A program made the position numbers and the translations under genes. The notes beneath the pieces are model-generated. The model was not told where the DNA came from. It did not search any database and worked only from the letters and a program-made list of their open reading frames with translations. Shown here piece after piece: positions 9,871 through 21,628 of a DNA stretch of 64,000 nt (the stretch's first letter is position 1; each line of letters opens with the position of its first letter). The stretch spans positions 2,294,001 through 2,358,000 of the forward strand of contig CP099853.1 of assembly GCA_030062745.1 (NCBI GenBank), given 5' to 3'. Source of the stretch: Capitulum mitella (taxonomy: Eukaryota; Arthropoda; Thecostraca; Pollicipedomorpha; Pollicipedidae).

Positions 9871-11899
9871 CTTGTAGTGCCCAGCCACTGAGATAAGAAT
9901 TTATAAAATGCATGAAGTGTCCATGGAAACCTATGAGATGAAGTTTTGTAAGAAGACCTGTTCGGGACACCACATTATAGGCGTATTTAACGTCGAGGAA
10001 AATTGTCACGGTAAACTTTCTTGCGAAGAAGCCGCCGCGTATGTCAGGTTCAAGGCGCAGTACATGTTCAACTGTGGTTCGCCCATGGCGAGATGCACAT
10101 TGGTATTTCGACAGAATTTGGAATTTTTCGGCGTGCCACAACACCCTGGAGTTCGCCATTCTTTCCATGATTTTGCATAAACAAGAAGTAAGATGAACTG
10201 GTCGCTAGGACTCAGGTGCGTCTGTAGGTTTTCCTGGTTTTAAAAGAGGAACCACAAAGGCGTGTTTCCAAGTCGTGGGGATTCTGTTCTGTGTCCACTC
10301 AAAATTGAAGAAAGCAAGGAGTCCGTTTCTTTGGATGTCGTCAAGCTGCTTGAGAAATTCATAGTGAATGAGATTCAACCGATGTTGAACCGGATGAATT
10401 TATGGATGAGTTTAGTTCGTGCAAAGAGAAAGCATTGCTGTATGGCTCTGAGTTGTTTGAATCGAGATCAAAGTCCGGCATGTTGTGTGTCATAAGACTG
10501 TCTTGGATACGAAAGCCTGGGTCAAAGTTTGTGGAGGACGACAGTTGGGAGTAAAATTGATCCAGGTGATTGGCCACTTCTTTTGGGTTATCTACCTGGA
10601 TTCCCTGGATTTTTGGAACCGGAAGAGAACGCTGGAAGCTTTTTTTGTGTATGAAACTTCGAATAGTATCCCATAATGTGTGCAAGGGTGTGGAGGTGGT
10701 GAATTTACTCAGGAGCTGTAGCCAACTGGACCGCTTAGCTTCTCATTAAGTTCGTCTAGCTTTGGCTTTTTCTTTTTGTAGTCAAGGAGAGTGGTGGGGC
10801 TTTCTCTGTTTCGACGGAAACGATTCAGTGTTCTTTTTCGCGCTGCTATTGCCTGTTTACAGGCGTCAGACCACCAAGGACACCAGTATTTCCCTTTCGG
10901 CTTGGTCGTTGGGATATGGGCTCGCGCAGCGGAAATAATCGATTGCGTTACTTTTCTGCAGGCAGTGTCAACATCTGTGAGTTCTGTGACGATTTGACAC
11001 TGGGCCCGGAAGGAGTCCCAGTCAGCTTTTTTAATGCTCCACCCTGCTGTGGCATCGTATTGGGAATGCGTTGTTTGGGTTGCACCGTCTACGTATTTAG
11101 TTGTTATCGGAAAGTGGTCACTAGAAAGAGGGTCGTTTTCAGTTTCCTATGAAAGGAAAGGAGCTAATCCGCTAGAGCATAATGAAATATCAATGTGTGA
11201 GACCAGTACAGAAAATTCATCCAGCCGTGTCGGGGAGCCGTTGTTCAGGACATGTAAAGCATTGATTCTAATGAGTTGTTCAAAGACTAGTCCTCCTCTG
11301 TCGCATCGGTCAGAACCGCATAAAAAAATGTTTGCTGTTGGCGTCCGAATACAAGATGAATGGCGGTGAGAGTTAATCAGTGAGGTTTTGTAGATCTTAA
11401 AGATAAATAGGTTCGCCTGGGCAAGGTTTGATTTCGGCCCATTTGCTAATTAAACCACGACACTGCCACTGAAGAATAGAGGTCATTGATAATGTTGTGT
11501 AAGGCAGAAACCCTGTCTCTGGGAAAGTAGTGGCATTGGGTGTGATTTAGCTAAAGATGCTCTGAATCCCTGAAAGGGCCTGTAACCCCTGCTGCGTCCT
11601 ACCATGACTGGTTGAGCAGCCCCGGGGTCGACTGGGGCCGGGTCGGGGCGATGGAAATTGATTGTCCGTACGCGGAGTCCGCGGTGGAGCCTCAGCACCA
11701 GGGTGGTGCGCTGGTGAATGTGATCGGAGCGTAGGCTGCGGGAATCTCCTGGGGACAAACTGCCCAGGAGTTGTGGGGGCAGTTTGTTTTGCACCAGCCT
11801 TGTGTGTTTCAGTCCCTGTGTGGTTCTCACTGGACTGAGAGCGGGCAGAATTAGGTTCGTGACAAAGAGGCTTTAAGAGCTGAGGTGGAGGAAGCTGTA

Positions 11900-13167
11900 G
11901 GATGTATCAGTCTGAGAAGACGAAGATGTGGAGCTTTTTGATGTGACTTGAGCATTCGTCTTTTGAGTTTGGTTTTTCTCTAATTGTACCTGACGTCGTG
12001 ATTCGGGATATGAAATGTTCCGCTTTTGCCTTAAGCCCACAAACGCGCTTTTCTGTCAGCCAGACGGGACAGTTCTTCGAGTTTGTGGCGTGATCGGAAG
12101 AGTCGCAAGAGATGCACCTAGCGGGCTTGGAGCACAGGGAGCCCTCATGCGCAGTGTCACCACAGCGAGCGCAACGAGCCGTTTCTCTGGCAGTTGAAAC
12201 AGCGCAGAGGGTTGGGGATGAATGGGTTCACTTCGAATCAGAGGTAGCCTGCGTGAAGCTTCGGAGGGAGACTGGGAGTTTCGAACGTGAGGACAAGAAG
12301 ACTGGTGTCCTGACGCTGTCCGTCCCTGAAGGTGGTCAGTCGACGGACGTGGCTGACCAGCTCGTCCCTCAGTTCGTGTTGAATCTCCGCTTCAGACATG
12401 AAGCGGAGTTCAGGTGCGAACACAGTTCCCTTGCACGAGTTTCGGGTAGGATGAAGGGTGACCGTCACTGCCTTGGTACCGAAAGTAGTCTGTTTGAGAA
12501 GCATTTTTGTTTGGTGGCGGATGTTTGTTTTGATGATGAGGGAGCCATGGCGAGGTGTTTGGATGTGGAGCCGAATGTTTAGACCACAGATTGCTTCTCT
12601 TTGTTTTGGAGGTGCCCAGACGTGGATTTTCTAAAAGTTTGTATTCGAGTCGGTAGGTTCCACTATTACGTATGACCCGAGCGGGTCCAGGTAGGGCTCT
12701 CGAACCGGGCATGGTGTCCCGTGCATCTGATTGCGTGTTGCCCCGACAGCATCCTCTGCCACAGAGCACATGTCGTTTGCCCTGGTAGCTTGCGCGGGTC
12801 GGGATAAGCCCTTCGACCCTTCCAGCCGGGCCGGTCCTGGCACGCTGCCAGGGCCGTAGGGGGCGCAGTCAGGGGCAGGTCAAGGTCACGAGAACGTGAG
12901 GAGTCAGTGTGCTTGAAAATGGTGCGGTCCTGAGCAGTGACAGAGTTCGTGCTAAGGTCAGTATCCGATATCGTCAGACGAAGTGTGTTCGTGTATAGAG
13001 GTCTGCTCCGGGTTCAAGCCGTGGTCATCTTTCTGTGTGTGAATTGTCCTGTCCGGTACACCTCTGCAAACACCAATATCGATGTCTGCAGAGGGGCTGA
13101 CATCAGAGTCCGAGTTCAAGCCTACAGAGGCAGTGTCGTTTTTCTTCCGTTTCCCTCGCTTGCCCAT
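11900..13167 (-). pseudogene. LINE ORF1 (nucleic-acid-binding, gag-like) remnant
   Basis: The frame starts MGKRGKRKKNDTASVGL, a basic start like those of arthropod LINE ORF1 proteins. A middle stretch (12504-12238; LLKQTTFGTKAVTV, then a region rich in polar and charged residues) matches the usual RNA-binding part before the knuckles. Near 12180-12070 two zinc knuckles are visible: CARCGDTAHEGSLC (Cx2Cx4Hx4C) and CISCDSSDHATNSKNC (Cx2Cx4Hx6C). A third, upstream knuckle is broken after CFNCQR. The pieces lie in different frames, so at least three frameshifts have accumulated. In its family the protein binds LINE RNA and shuttles it with ORF2. Confidence 0.8.
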
Positions 13168-13439
13168 GACAGAACAGTCAGGGAACAGCGCGGAAAAGAA
13201 AACTTGAAGCGGAGAGTAGGCCTACCCTAAAAGTTTGTGGATCGCAGAAATAAACGTGGAAGTGTAGAAAAAGCTATCAGGAAGCGCAAAGTCGAAGTGT
13301 GGACAATGGGCTCAGTGTTCGTGTCGACCCTATCGACCCAGGAGCGGAGCGAGCTGCGCCCGATCCCTGCGAGGACTGCCGCACGACTCTGCTCAGAGAT
13401 CGCGCTAGTTGTGGAGGCGGTGGGAATTCGGTCGTTTCA

Positions 13440-13590
13440 GGCGATTATTTTGGGTAAGTTGTTATGTTTAAAAGGCACAAAACGCTTTGGATCGGGCTAT
13501 TTTTCATTGCACATCTTTTGGTAGCAATATGGCTTGGCAACTACGCTGATTTCTGGAGTTATGAGAAGTGGGAAGCCTGCGCCTAGAATA
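13440..13590 (+). repeat. About 145-bp dispersed repeat, copy 2 (inverted relative to 6163-6300)
   Basis: This matches the reverse complement of 6163-6300 over its whole length, with scattered substitutions. The outer end reads GAAGCCTGCGCCTAGAA, whose complement resembles the start of a MITE end (TAGGCGCAGG). Confidence 0.8.
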
Positions 13591-14151
13591 CCCATTCTTC
13601 CTGCGTGTCCAGCCTGAGGTCTTTTATGACATCCAATGACACCTTTCTGGGTTCTGCACAACACTCTGGATTTTTCTTTCTGGATTTTGTCCCAGATCAG
13701 TACTAAGAAGCTTTTGCGCAATACAGGTGGCCGATCTAAAAATCTATCTTAGCCACGTCCTCCTTCCGTTTCTCATTCTCATTGCTCTCACTCTTCAACC
13801 AGACGGCAAACCGTAACAAGTTTCGACGAAATCTTGTCAGCGTGCACCGGACAGTTCATGCCAGCTCAGGCGTGCACTTCACTTTTCCCAGGCGTGCACT
13901 AAGTGATTCTGGCGTGCAACCCGGCATTCAAGCGTGCACGGCATGCGCCTTCGTTCTGATTTGAAAAACTATAACAGCGAATTCACTGAATGAAATAAAA
14001 GCATTCCATAGCACCAAGCAAACCGCAAAGAAAAGACATCTGCTCCAGAATTGTCGCATTTAGTAGTTCCAAATTATCACAATAGTCAAACATTTTTTAT
14101 TGGGAAGCCATGTCCACTTACAAATTTGCTGAAGCTCATGTTGATAAGTCA
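13591..14151. other. Non-coding stretch, nothing recognised
   Basis: It contains a short phrase repeated with variation (GGCGTGCAC at about 13868-13935, four times). No gene or complete element is seen. Confidence 0.4.
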
Positions 14152-14305
14152 CATAGGCGCAGCCAAGGGGCCCATGCCCCGTCTTAGGCCCGCATTTTTG
14201 TGAAAACTATTGCACATCTTCTTCCCGGCAGGTGGTTTCCGTATGATTGCAGTTCACAATGAGCTCCGTCCCTCTCCCTTTAAGAAAACCCTGGCTGCGC
14301 CCCTG
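14152..14305. mobile_element. 154-bp hAT-like MITE
   Basis: It begins CATAGGCGCAGCCAAGG and ends CCCTGGCTGCGCCCCTG, an inverted pair. The flanks are ATAAGTCA (14144-14151) and ATGAGTCA (14306-14313), an 8-bp target duplication with one difference. It has the same length as the MITE at 2136-2289. Confidence 0.8.
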
Positions 14306-16280
14306 ATGAGTCATCTCAACCCCCGCCCGTGTAAGGCCTGTTGGATAACGCGGACGTATAGGGAGAAGGCGTTTGTACGATCCCCCCGGCCATTTCAATA
14401 CCGTGTGTCCTAGAGCGTTGCGGAAAAAAACAGCGTGATGCGCGTAACGAGATCTCGCGACTGGTATCTCCTTTTTAGGTCTTAGGTCAACAGATGATCT
14501 TCCAAGCCGGGTCAAAGGCAAAAAGATTGTTAGAAAGTGATACTTTTTATTTTAAGCGCAAATGAACACCAAAAAATAAACGATGATGAAACGAACCGGA
14601 TATCGTGATGTTGGTCAATCAATTATGAGTCTGTCTCTACCCTAGATAACTGTATTTTACCTATGGAGTCCGATCCAGGTCATACGAGGTCCTGAAGTGG
14701 TGCCGTCGGCTTAAATGCGTTCTCGGAGCTGCAGAAGCATTTTTGAAGATAACAATAGATGTTATCTATCGGTCATTTCCATATCATTTCAGCTCACACT
14801 GAGTTCCGGGGCCCACTTACGAACATCTTGGTTGCGCCCCTGGCTATAACGTCTTAACGGGGACCATGTCAGCCGTTTTCGCGCGCCGACGCGGCCGGTT
14901 TGCAACGGTCTTGGTTTTTGTCTCACTGTAAGGCGGCTTGAGTGCACAAATACAATAAACTGTATGTCAATCGGCTACAAATTGTGCGTTTTATGAGACT
15001 ACACATAGATTTAATAGGCTTATCCTCACTACTAGGATTATCGAGGGTGTAAACTGAGGTCATGAGCTACGGCGGGAAGTACGTTACTTCTTATCTTTAG
15101 GAATGCGATAGGAAATAGGTATGTCATGGCAGCCTATACATTCGGATTGCTTGAGCTGTAAGGAATGGAATGATATAAATCTGGCACGTGTTTTCTTTTA
15201 TTTCATCAAAAGTGTGCGCAATGCAACGAACGCCTAACTTTTGCTCCGACGGGCAGAGCGGCGTCGCCTGTGGCTGGCGTACGATGTGCAATGGTTTTCG
15301 CCAAAAAATGCGAGCTTAAGATGGGGGACCTGGCCCCCCATAGCTGCGCCAGTGGTCATAGCTCGTTACTATGGCGACATAAAAAAATTTTTTCACCGTA
15401 AGATGCGGAAAGGATGCCCCAGAAGAAACGCCAAGTTTCGGATGGATCAAACAGACCATTCGGGAGTTGTCTTCGGACAGCCTCAGGTGGGGCTGCATCA
15501 CCGTCCTCCCCCTATACGGGCGAAGGTTAAAATGTCTTTTGGCACGAAAAGTGACCCTTATCATTTTCCCCTACGGTGGATATTGATGTTTGAATACGCA
15601 GCATGAACTACAAGATTTGCTTTGGAGGAAAGTCGCCAAAAGATAAGTCGCGGACATTGGTGAGTCTGTATACCTAATCTAAGGCGTTCGTTGTTTTTAT
15701 GACCACATTTTACAACCCTGTAGGTCTTCAACGGCTGTGAAAACGCAGGACGTTCTACATCAGAAATGAGTATTAGGGGATCACTAATGTTTCGTTTTTC
15801 TGCTTGACTATATAAATCTGATTAGTCACAAGCGACATTTGCCACTAAAACACAGCCTAACAAACAAAACTGGCACTGGACCGGGTTGTAATACAGCAAT
15901 TGAACCGAAACGACCGGATTTTCACGGTAGTGCAATGTTCTAGTTGCATGTGCGCCCGGCGAGCAATAAACTTGTCCAGGCGCACACCAAGCGTGGCGAC
16001 CAACTCCGATCCGATCGAGAACTCCGTTCTCGAAGCCAGTGCGCGTGTTAATAGATGATTCCGTTAATTTTGTTCGACGTTAACGAAAACGCAAATCGGT
16101 TAACGAAACGTTTAAATAGTTAATTGGCAGATTAAAGGATTAAAGGACTCGTGCCCACCTCTGCCTGCATATCATATGCATGAAGCCATCTTCCATATGC
16201 AAATATATTGCAACACAAATTTTGTCATTTTTTAAACATTCTAGAGACATAGGTTCGACATCATACAACAATAATGAGTA
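14306..16280. other. Non-coding stretch with decayed MITE ends
   Basis: Isolated MITE-like ends occur near 14828-14842 (TTGGTTGCGCCCCTGG) and 15335-15355 (CCATAGCTGCGCCAGTG), without identifiable partners or target duplications. A 121-codon plus-strand frame at 15241-15606 overlaps the second and has no recognisable motif. No gene is supported. Confidence 0.4.
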
Positions 16281-16290
16281 AAGGGATGTA

Positions 16291-16322
16291 TACGTATATC
16301 ATATATACATATACATACGGAC

Positions 16323-16354
<32 letters not shown>

Positions 16355-16356
16355 CC
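16291..16356. repeat. AT/CATA microsatellite
   Basis: Simple alternation of TATA and CATA words over about 65 bp. Confidence 0.95.
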
Positions 16357-16374
16357 GATTACACTGATATGTAA

Positions 16375-16610
16375 TTGGCATTTTCAGTTCATGGCTGATC
16401 CGAATCGACGAAGAGTTTGTGAATCGATGTTTGATCCGCATCAATTTTTCAAAGATTTGTGCGATTCACATTTGATTCAGATCAGTTTTGAAAGCTTGCA
16501 TGCATCACATTTGATTCGAATGAAATAAAAAACAGTCGTGATCCAAATGCTGATCAGGATCAAGTCAGTGCGATTCAGATCCGGGGCCGAATCACCCAAA
16601 GATGTTCAGC
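16375..16610. repeat. Decayed GATCC/GATTC-rich repeat
   Basis: The words GATTCACATTTGATTC, TGATCCG and GATCAGGATCA recur at irregular spacing. The pattern matches that at 4440-4720, so both are probably remnants of one old repeat. Confidence 0.5.
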
Positions 16611-16827
16611 ACAAACCTGTCCGTAAGTGGGTTTCCTCACGGACGTCGTCAGGATATCTCGTCATGAGTTCCAGGTAATCGGTTTGGGGACATTGTGGCA
16701 GCTGACGAGGAGTGGCTTGGAGTGGTAAATCGAAACTGATAGGTATAAGCCGCTTGACGATTATTTACGTGTTCATGGATATCCTCAATAAGGACGCATG
16801 AATTTAGACTGATATCGTTTCTGAGCC

Positions 16828-17999
16828 TTTACCCTATTCCCGGAGGACTAGACGGTATGGCCAATTCCAGGTGAGGGGGGGGGGGGCCGGACTCGGCCGC
16901 CCTGCGATCGATTTGCCATGATGTAAACTCCGTTTCTTTTTTATAAAAAGAGGGTTTCAAAATTCCGAAAGAGATGGATACGGAGGCAAAAAAGTCAAAA
17001 AGAGGAACATTTTTGGCTTGCTATAAATCTGGTGTTTGTGGACCGATTTTTATAGAATTCCTATGAATCGAGAGGTTATGGATAGGACTTTTTCCATTGC
17101 TCCACACATTTCAAATTTTCAGCAGATTGATAGGCGTTCACAAGGTGTTCCAATGAGACGATTAATTTTTTTTTCAAAACTGAACTAAGAAAAGAGTTAA
17201 AACACCTTTTTAGTTTCCACTAGTCATGTTACGCTGGAGAAATACAAATCGTATTACATTATTTGTATGTTAGCATAGGCGGCGCGAGGGACATGAAAAA
17301 CGGGGAACTGTCATGGTCACATGTTCTTCAGATCAACTTACGACTTTTGACCTTAAATGACCTCCAGTCACCTTAGAGCCACATGGAATCATTTTGAGTG
17401 CATTTTGTGTTGTCTGAAAACGTTCCCAATCATTTGAACTTGAGCTGTTTCTAAAATTCCATTTTTATGACTGTCGTGATATAGGATACGCGAACTGACA
17501 TTTTAGGTCATCGCTCCGTGACCCGAACTGATATCAAGCTGAAACTTTAAACTTTAAACACAAGTAGAGGGTACCCTTCTACGTCATATGTATTCCGGGG
17601 TTGGTATTTGAAAAAAATAGCGCCAAAATCATTACTATGAAACCAAATTTTGACTTTTCAACTTGACCTGACCTTCATCCCGAATTACCAAAATTATATT
17701 TGGATGCTTGCCCAAGTATCAGCCTATACATACATATAAATGTTCAAGTTCTTTCTTAAAAACACTACTTTTGGCAGCCATTTTTCTTTTACACTCAACA
17801 GGGTCAAAAACGACCTAAAAAAACGTTGCCTGGTTCCGCCCCTGAGCAAAAAAAAACATGAAATTACGCTGCAACACGTAGAAAGAATAGGCAGCAAAAG
17901 TGACCACGTTTCGTGAAACTGCACTAAAAATCCTGGAATTGGCAAGCAAAAAACCCGGGGGAGGGCGGATTCAGCCCCTCTGCCAGGAATAAGGATAAG
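16828..17999 (+). mobile_element. TTAA-element family 1, copy 2 (older)
   Basis: It begins CCCTATTCCCGGAGGACTAG after TTTA and ends with GGAATAAGG before ATAA; both flanks are one change from TTAA. All family landmarks are present in order: left hairpin, CATAGGCGGCGCGAGG-type inner end, TGACCT-rich blocks, right hairpin. It is more diverged than copy 1. It lies tail-to-tail with copy 3, 240 bp away. Confidence 0.88.
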
Positions 18000-18239
18000 C
18001 CTATTACGTGCTCATGCCCGGGATGAACGATTCCATGCTGAGGGGAGGGAGATGGCAGATTCTATCCTTGTGGTTTAAAAAGGTACTGGTCCTATGTCCT
18101 AATGGAAAACGGCGATAGACAACCTGTAGCAAATCTGTATTTCTAAAAAAATCGAAAATTTCGAAAAGTTTACCAAGGCGGGCTTTCTGACCACATTTCA
18201 TGACCGATTTTGTTCTACTTCATGCCACTGTACCGACAT

Positions 18240-19455
18240 TTAATCCTATTCCCGGCAGGGGGCTGAATCGCCCCCCCTTGGGTTTTTTGCTTGCCTATCC
18301 CAGGTTTTTTAACGCAGCTTCACGAAACTTGTTGACTTTCCCTAGCTATTTTTTCCACGTGCCGTGACAAAATTTCAAAATTCTATTTTGCTTAGGGGCG
18401 GAGCCAGACAACGTTTTTGGGAGGCACCTCATGCCATTTTTGGCCATATTGATGGTAAAAAGAAAATGACTGCCAAAAACAGCGTTTTTAAGATAGAACT
18501 TAAAATTTTATATTGAATGTATAGCTAAATAATTGGGCAATGTGCAGATATAATTTTGTTCATTTGAAGTGACTTTACAAGGTCAGGCCCGAGGTCAAAA
18601 TTCAAAAGTTGGTTTTATTCCAATAATTTCTGCGCTGTTTTTTCAAATGCTAAACCCGGAACATATATATGACGTAAAGAGGTGACCTTTACTTGTGTAT
18701 CAAGTTTCAGCTTGATGTCAGGTCGGGTCATGGAGCTATGACCGAAAATGCCAGTGCGCGTACCCTACATCGCAACAGCCATAAAATGAATTTTTTGAAA
18801 TAGAGTGAATTAAAATGATTGAAAACGTTTACAGATAAGATAATATTAAGCGCACACGACATCATTCCAAGTGACTCCAAGGTCAGTGGAGGTCATTTAA
18901 GGTGAAAGGTCACAAGTTGATCTGAAGAACGTGTGACCATGAAAACTCCCCCTTTTTCATATCCCTGGCACCGCCTATGCTAACGTTATACAAACATTGT
19001 GATGCGATTTGTACTTCTTTAGCAAACCATGACTAGCAGAAGCCAAAAAAGTGTTTTTGCCTTTTCTCTTCATTCATTTGTTGGAAAACTAATCCCTCTA
19101 TTTTTGAAACCCTGTGAACGCCCATGAATTTTCCTCAAGATTTCGGATGTGTGTACTAATGGTCTCATAGTCTCTCGATTCATGCCAGTTTTTTCGAAAT
19201 CGGTCAATAAACAACGGAGTTATAAGAAGTCCAAAAATACCCCTGATTTTGGCATTTTTGCCCCCCCTGTATCCACCCCTTTTAAAATTTTGAAAAATTT
19301 CTTTTTATAAAAATGTAGTTCATGCCATGGCAAATCGATTGCCGTTTGTTGCGATGAAATCGAATGTGTAGTTCTCGAGATCTCAGGGGGTGGGCCGAAT
19401 CCGCCCCCCTGCCGGGAATCGACCATACCGTCTAGCTCTCCGGGAATAGGGTTAA
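18240..19455 (-). mobile_element. TTAA-element family 1, copy 3
   Basis: Flanked by exact TTAA at both ends (18240-18243 and 19452-19455). It is inverted relative to copies 1 and 2: the CCGGCAGGGGG end is on the left and the AGACGGTATGG end on the right. The inner unit and TGACCT blocks are intact. It carries no transposase. Confidence 0.92.
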
Positions 19456-20710
19456 TAGTTGTGTCACACAAATCATGAAGAGTTCGATTTTCAAAATTAA
19501 TAGCCGTATCCAGTGCACTTGAAAATGGGTTTACGTTTCTGGAAAACGTAAATTCATTCTGCAAAATATTTTGAGTCTGGCGACTTTATATGTGTTTGGA
19601 AAACATTTCCGAAAGTGTCGCATGACATATCATATGCATATGAAAAATACCTATAGGCAGATCTAGTTACAAAAAAGTAGGGTAACGTTCCACGTGATGA
19701 AGTATTGGTAATTGGCCTTCATATATAAATATCTTGCGAATCCTATTTCGTATTGTGTTTCAAATTTGGAGGTTGAAATCATAAGCGCACCACATTCTGG
19801 AGTGATGGAATCATAGGCGTAACCAGGAAACAAAAAAGGGGTAATTTTATGAACAAGGTAAGTTTCTTTTGTCATAAATTCTGTATGTGGTGAGTTGTCA
19901 AGAATGCGTCAAGAAAGCATTTCTGTATCTGTCACATGTTATATTACGTAAATATTGCAAGTGCTCATAGGCGGGCCTAGGTACCAGAAGAAGAGTAGTT
20001 AAAAACTATAATACAATTCCGAGGAATAAGGAAGCAAAATTGCCCCATTCTGCATGACCCCAGATCTACCACTGTCCATTCCTGGAACCGCCTCTTGTGG
20101 AACTATCAAAACTAATCCCGTACATCCAAGTCTGTTAGGCTCTGTCCGAATATGTCACAGGACGAAATTTGCACCACCAAACAGATGCCTGGCGTCGCCC
20201 CTGGCAGTACGCATAGGAGCATCATATGCGTTAATTACAAGAAATATGTCTATATTAAACGTAAGGTTTATTTTAATCCATACAAAGAGTCACTAATACT
20301 TCAGAATAAGAAAATATTCAACATCCCTATTGCATGCCCCTGGATCCGCCACTGATGAACTTTTCCTTAAAAATGCTTTGAAGTCTAAAGATTAAAAAAT
20401 ATTTACATCATTCCAACTGTTCAAGAGAGGACAAAGGACATCGAAGTAAAACATGACTACGTCGAAGTGCGCGATCTCCAGATGGCGCGATATTCCTCAT
20501 GCTTCCCAAAGAACGTGCCCTGGAGCCGCCTTTGGAGGAGGAAAATTTCGGAATTTTGCCACCAAAAAACATCTCGAGGGAAGCTACCCACGAGGCTTCG
20601 TGAAACAGTTCCCGCAAACCCGGGAACGGCGATAAAAAAGCGGAGTCTTTCCCCCGTCCAATACGGAATAGAGTTAAAATATAAGTGTTGCAATGATAGG
20701 AGCACAGAAA
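19456..20710. other. MITE graveyard, non-coding
   Basis: Several hAT-like MITE ends occur without clear partners: CATAGGCGTAACCAGG near 19813, CATAGGCGGGCCTAGG at 19966, CCTGGAACCGCCTCTTG near 20081, CCTGGCGTCGCCCCTGG near 20188 and CCCTGGATCCGCCACTG near 20338. I could not match 8-bp duplications for any pair, so boundaries are not called. No gene is seen. Confidence 0.5.
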
Positions 20711-20721
20711 AGCTCTCTTAC

Positions 20722-20779
20722 CCCAGTCCCTGGTGACCTTCCTTGGCTCCTCACAATATTCTAGTGGGTCCCTTTGCTG
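20722..20779 (-). CDS. Weak candidate exon (19 codons plus 1 base)
   Basis: On the minus strand CCTGCTCACAG precedes the segment and GTAAGAG follows it. Only one frame is open, reading QQRDPLEYCEEPRKVTRDW, phase 0 in and phase 1 out. The outgoing phase fits the exon at 64-180. The pyrimidine tract before the acceptor is weak and the segment is short, so it may be chance. I do not recognise a family. Confidence 0.25.
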
Positions 20780-20984
20780 CTGTGAGCAGGCTGGTTTTCG
20801 TCCCCCGGTTTGTTTTTAGAAAGTTCCTGAGATATTAATGAGCGCCAGCGAGGCATCTGCTGGTGGATTTATCATTCTGCTAATTCTGCATGGTTGTTTA
20901 TTTTCCTTCGATGACTTAACGAGCTCTGATGTTTGGCTTATATCTCGGTCACGGAAAATTACAGTTGAACCGTCTGAGTCTGCG

Positions 20985-21295
20985 TCCAGAGATCCCTCGA
21001 CCTGCCCATACTGTCCCGACTTCGGCCGCCGTCGCAGTCCGAGGCGAGGCGGGTCCAACTCCAACCCCAAATCCGACAGTCACTCGAGAGCCGCACGGCG
21101 CGGGAGAAGGCGTCCCCTCCACCCCCCGGCCGAGGCCCGACCGGCCGCTGCTCGTAAGCGCAGTCAGCGCGCACCCCAGCCGGAACCCGCGGGAAACGTC
21201 CAGCCGCCCCGACCGGGTCACGCCAGACCAACGCCCGAGGCGGCGCGCCGCCCGAGCCCGCCACAGGGCCATCGGGTCGATGACATGAATAATGC
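20985..21295. promoter_or_regulatory. CpG-rich island
   Basis: A sharply bounded GC- and CpG-rich segment lies in AT-rich surroundings. Open frames on both strands here are a by-product of composition. No splice-bounded exon or TATA box is evident. It could be a promoter island or a GC-rich repeat. Confidence 0.45.
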
Positions 21296-21628
21296 ATGAT
21301 TGACTCATTACCCGAACCTAGAAAAAATCGCGGCTCTTATTACATTCCGACAATGTGCTCACCCATTCCTCCAACATTCGGGAGAAATGGCGCCAAGGCG
21401 CCCGTCACATCTTTTCCATCGCGCTTTCTTCACACCTTCCGCCAGCGAAGCAGTCGAAATCGCTAAATCTAACCCAGTGGCCGCTCAGTTCTCTGCCGTT
21501 TCTACATTCCATCTTACAAAGATCCCTCAACACATTCCACTATAACGTCACATCTCAGCTACCATGGCAGACCATTATCTTTCTGATACACACAGGTGAC
21601 ACGGCTCCAGACGTGCAACTGACAGAAT

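Larger units (their letters stand above)
6855..11486 (-). pseudogene. LINE ORF2 remnant: endonuclease, reverse transcriptase, RNase H
   Basis: ORF2 starts MTSILQWQCRGLISKW, the usual first strand of the AP-type endonuclease, with Q where the family has catalytic N. A central part of the endonuclease is missing; its C-terminal half (GSDRCDRGGLVFEQLI, then LDEFSVLVSHIDISLC) lies near 11310-11150. Reverse transcriptase follows: RTTVEHVLRL and FLDVKYAYNVV near 10090-9960, then, beyond the inserted element, ANGVVQGGAISPLLF near 8605-8565 and LCADDCALW near 8510-8485. A TAG stop lies at 8631-8629. RNase H shows TDGSKE, SAELSAI and SDSLSAL, the D-E-D pattern, with one stop (7472-7470 region) between the last two. 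The C-terminus holds a CHxxxxVWHIPLDC zinc-type motif near 7030. The family protein cuts target DNA and copies the element RNA in place. Confidence 0.85.
6800..13230 (-). mobile_element. I-type non-LTR retrotransposon (LINE) with RNase H, decayed and interrupted
   Basis: The minus strand carries a two-ORF LINE in the expected order: ORF1 with CCHC zinc knuckles (about 13167-11900), then ORF2 with endonuclease (from 11486), reverse transcriptase, RNase H and a C-terminal Cys/His region ending near 6855. RNase H downstream of the reverse transcriptase points to the I group (I/Nimb-type). Removal of the 1226-bp TTAA element at 8645-9870 rejoins the reverse-transcriptase frame. The copy has several stops and frameshifts and lacks part of the endonuclease, so it is inactive. 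The 5' boundary is approximate. The flanking inverted repeat at 6163-6300 and 13440-13585 is separate from the LINE. Confidence 0.88.

Noticed and set aside
20949-21308. Long GC-rich frames on both strands
   Set aside because: All frames are open because of composition; no splice sites, motifs or conserved start.
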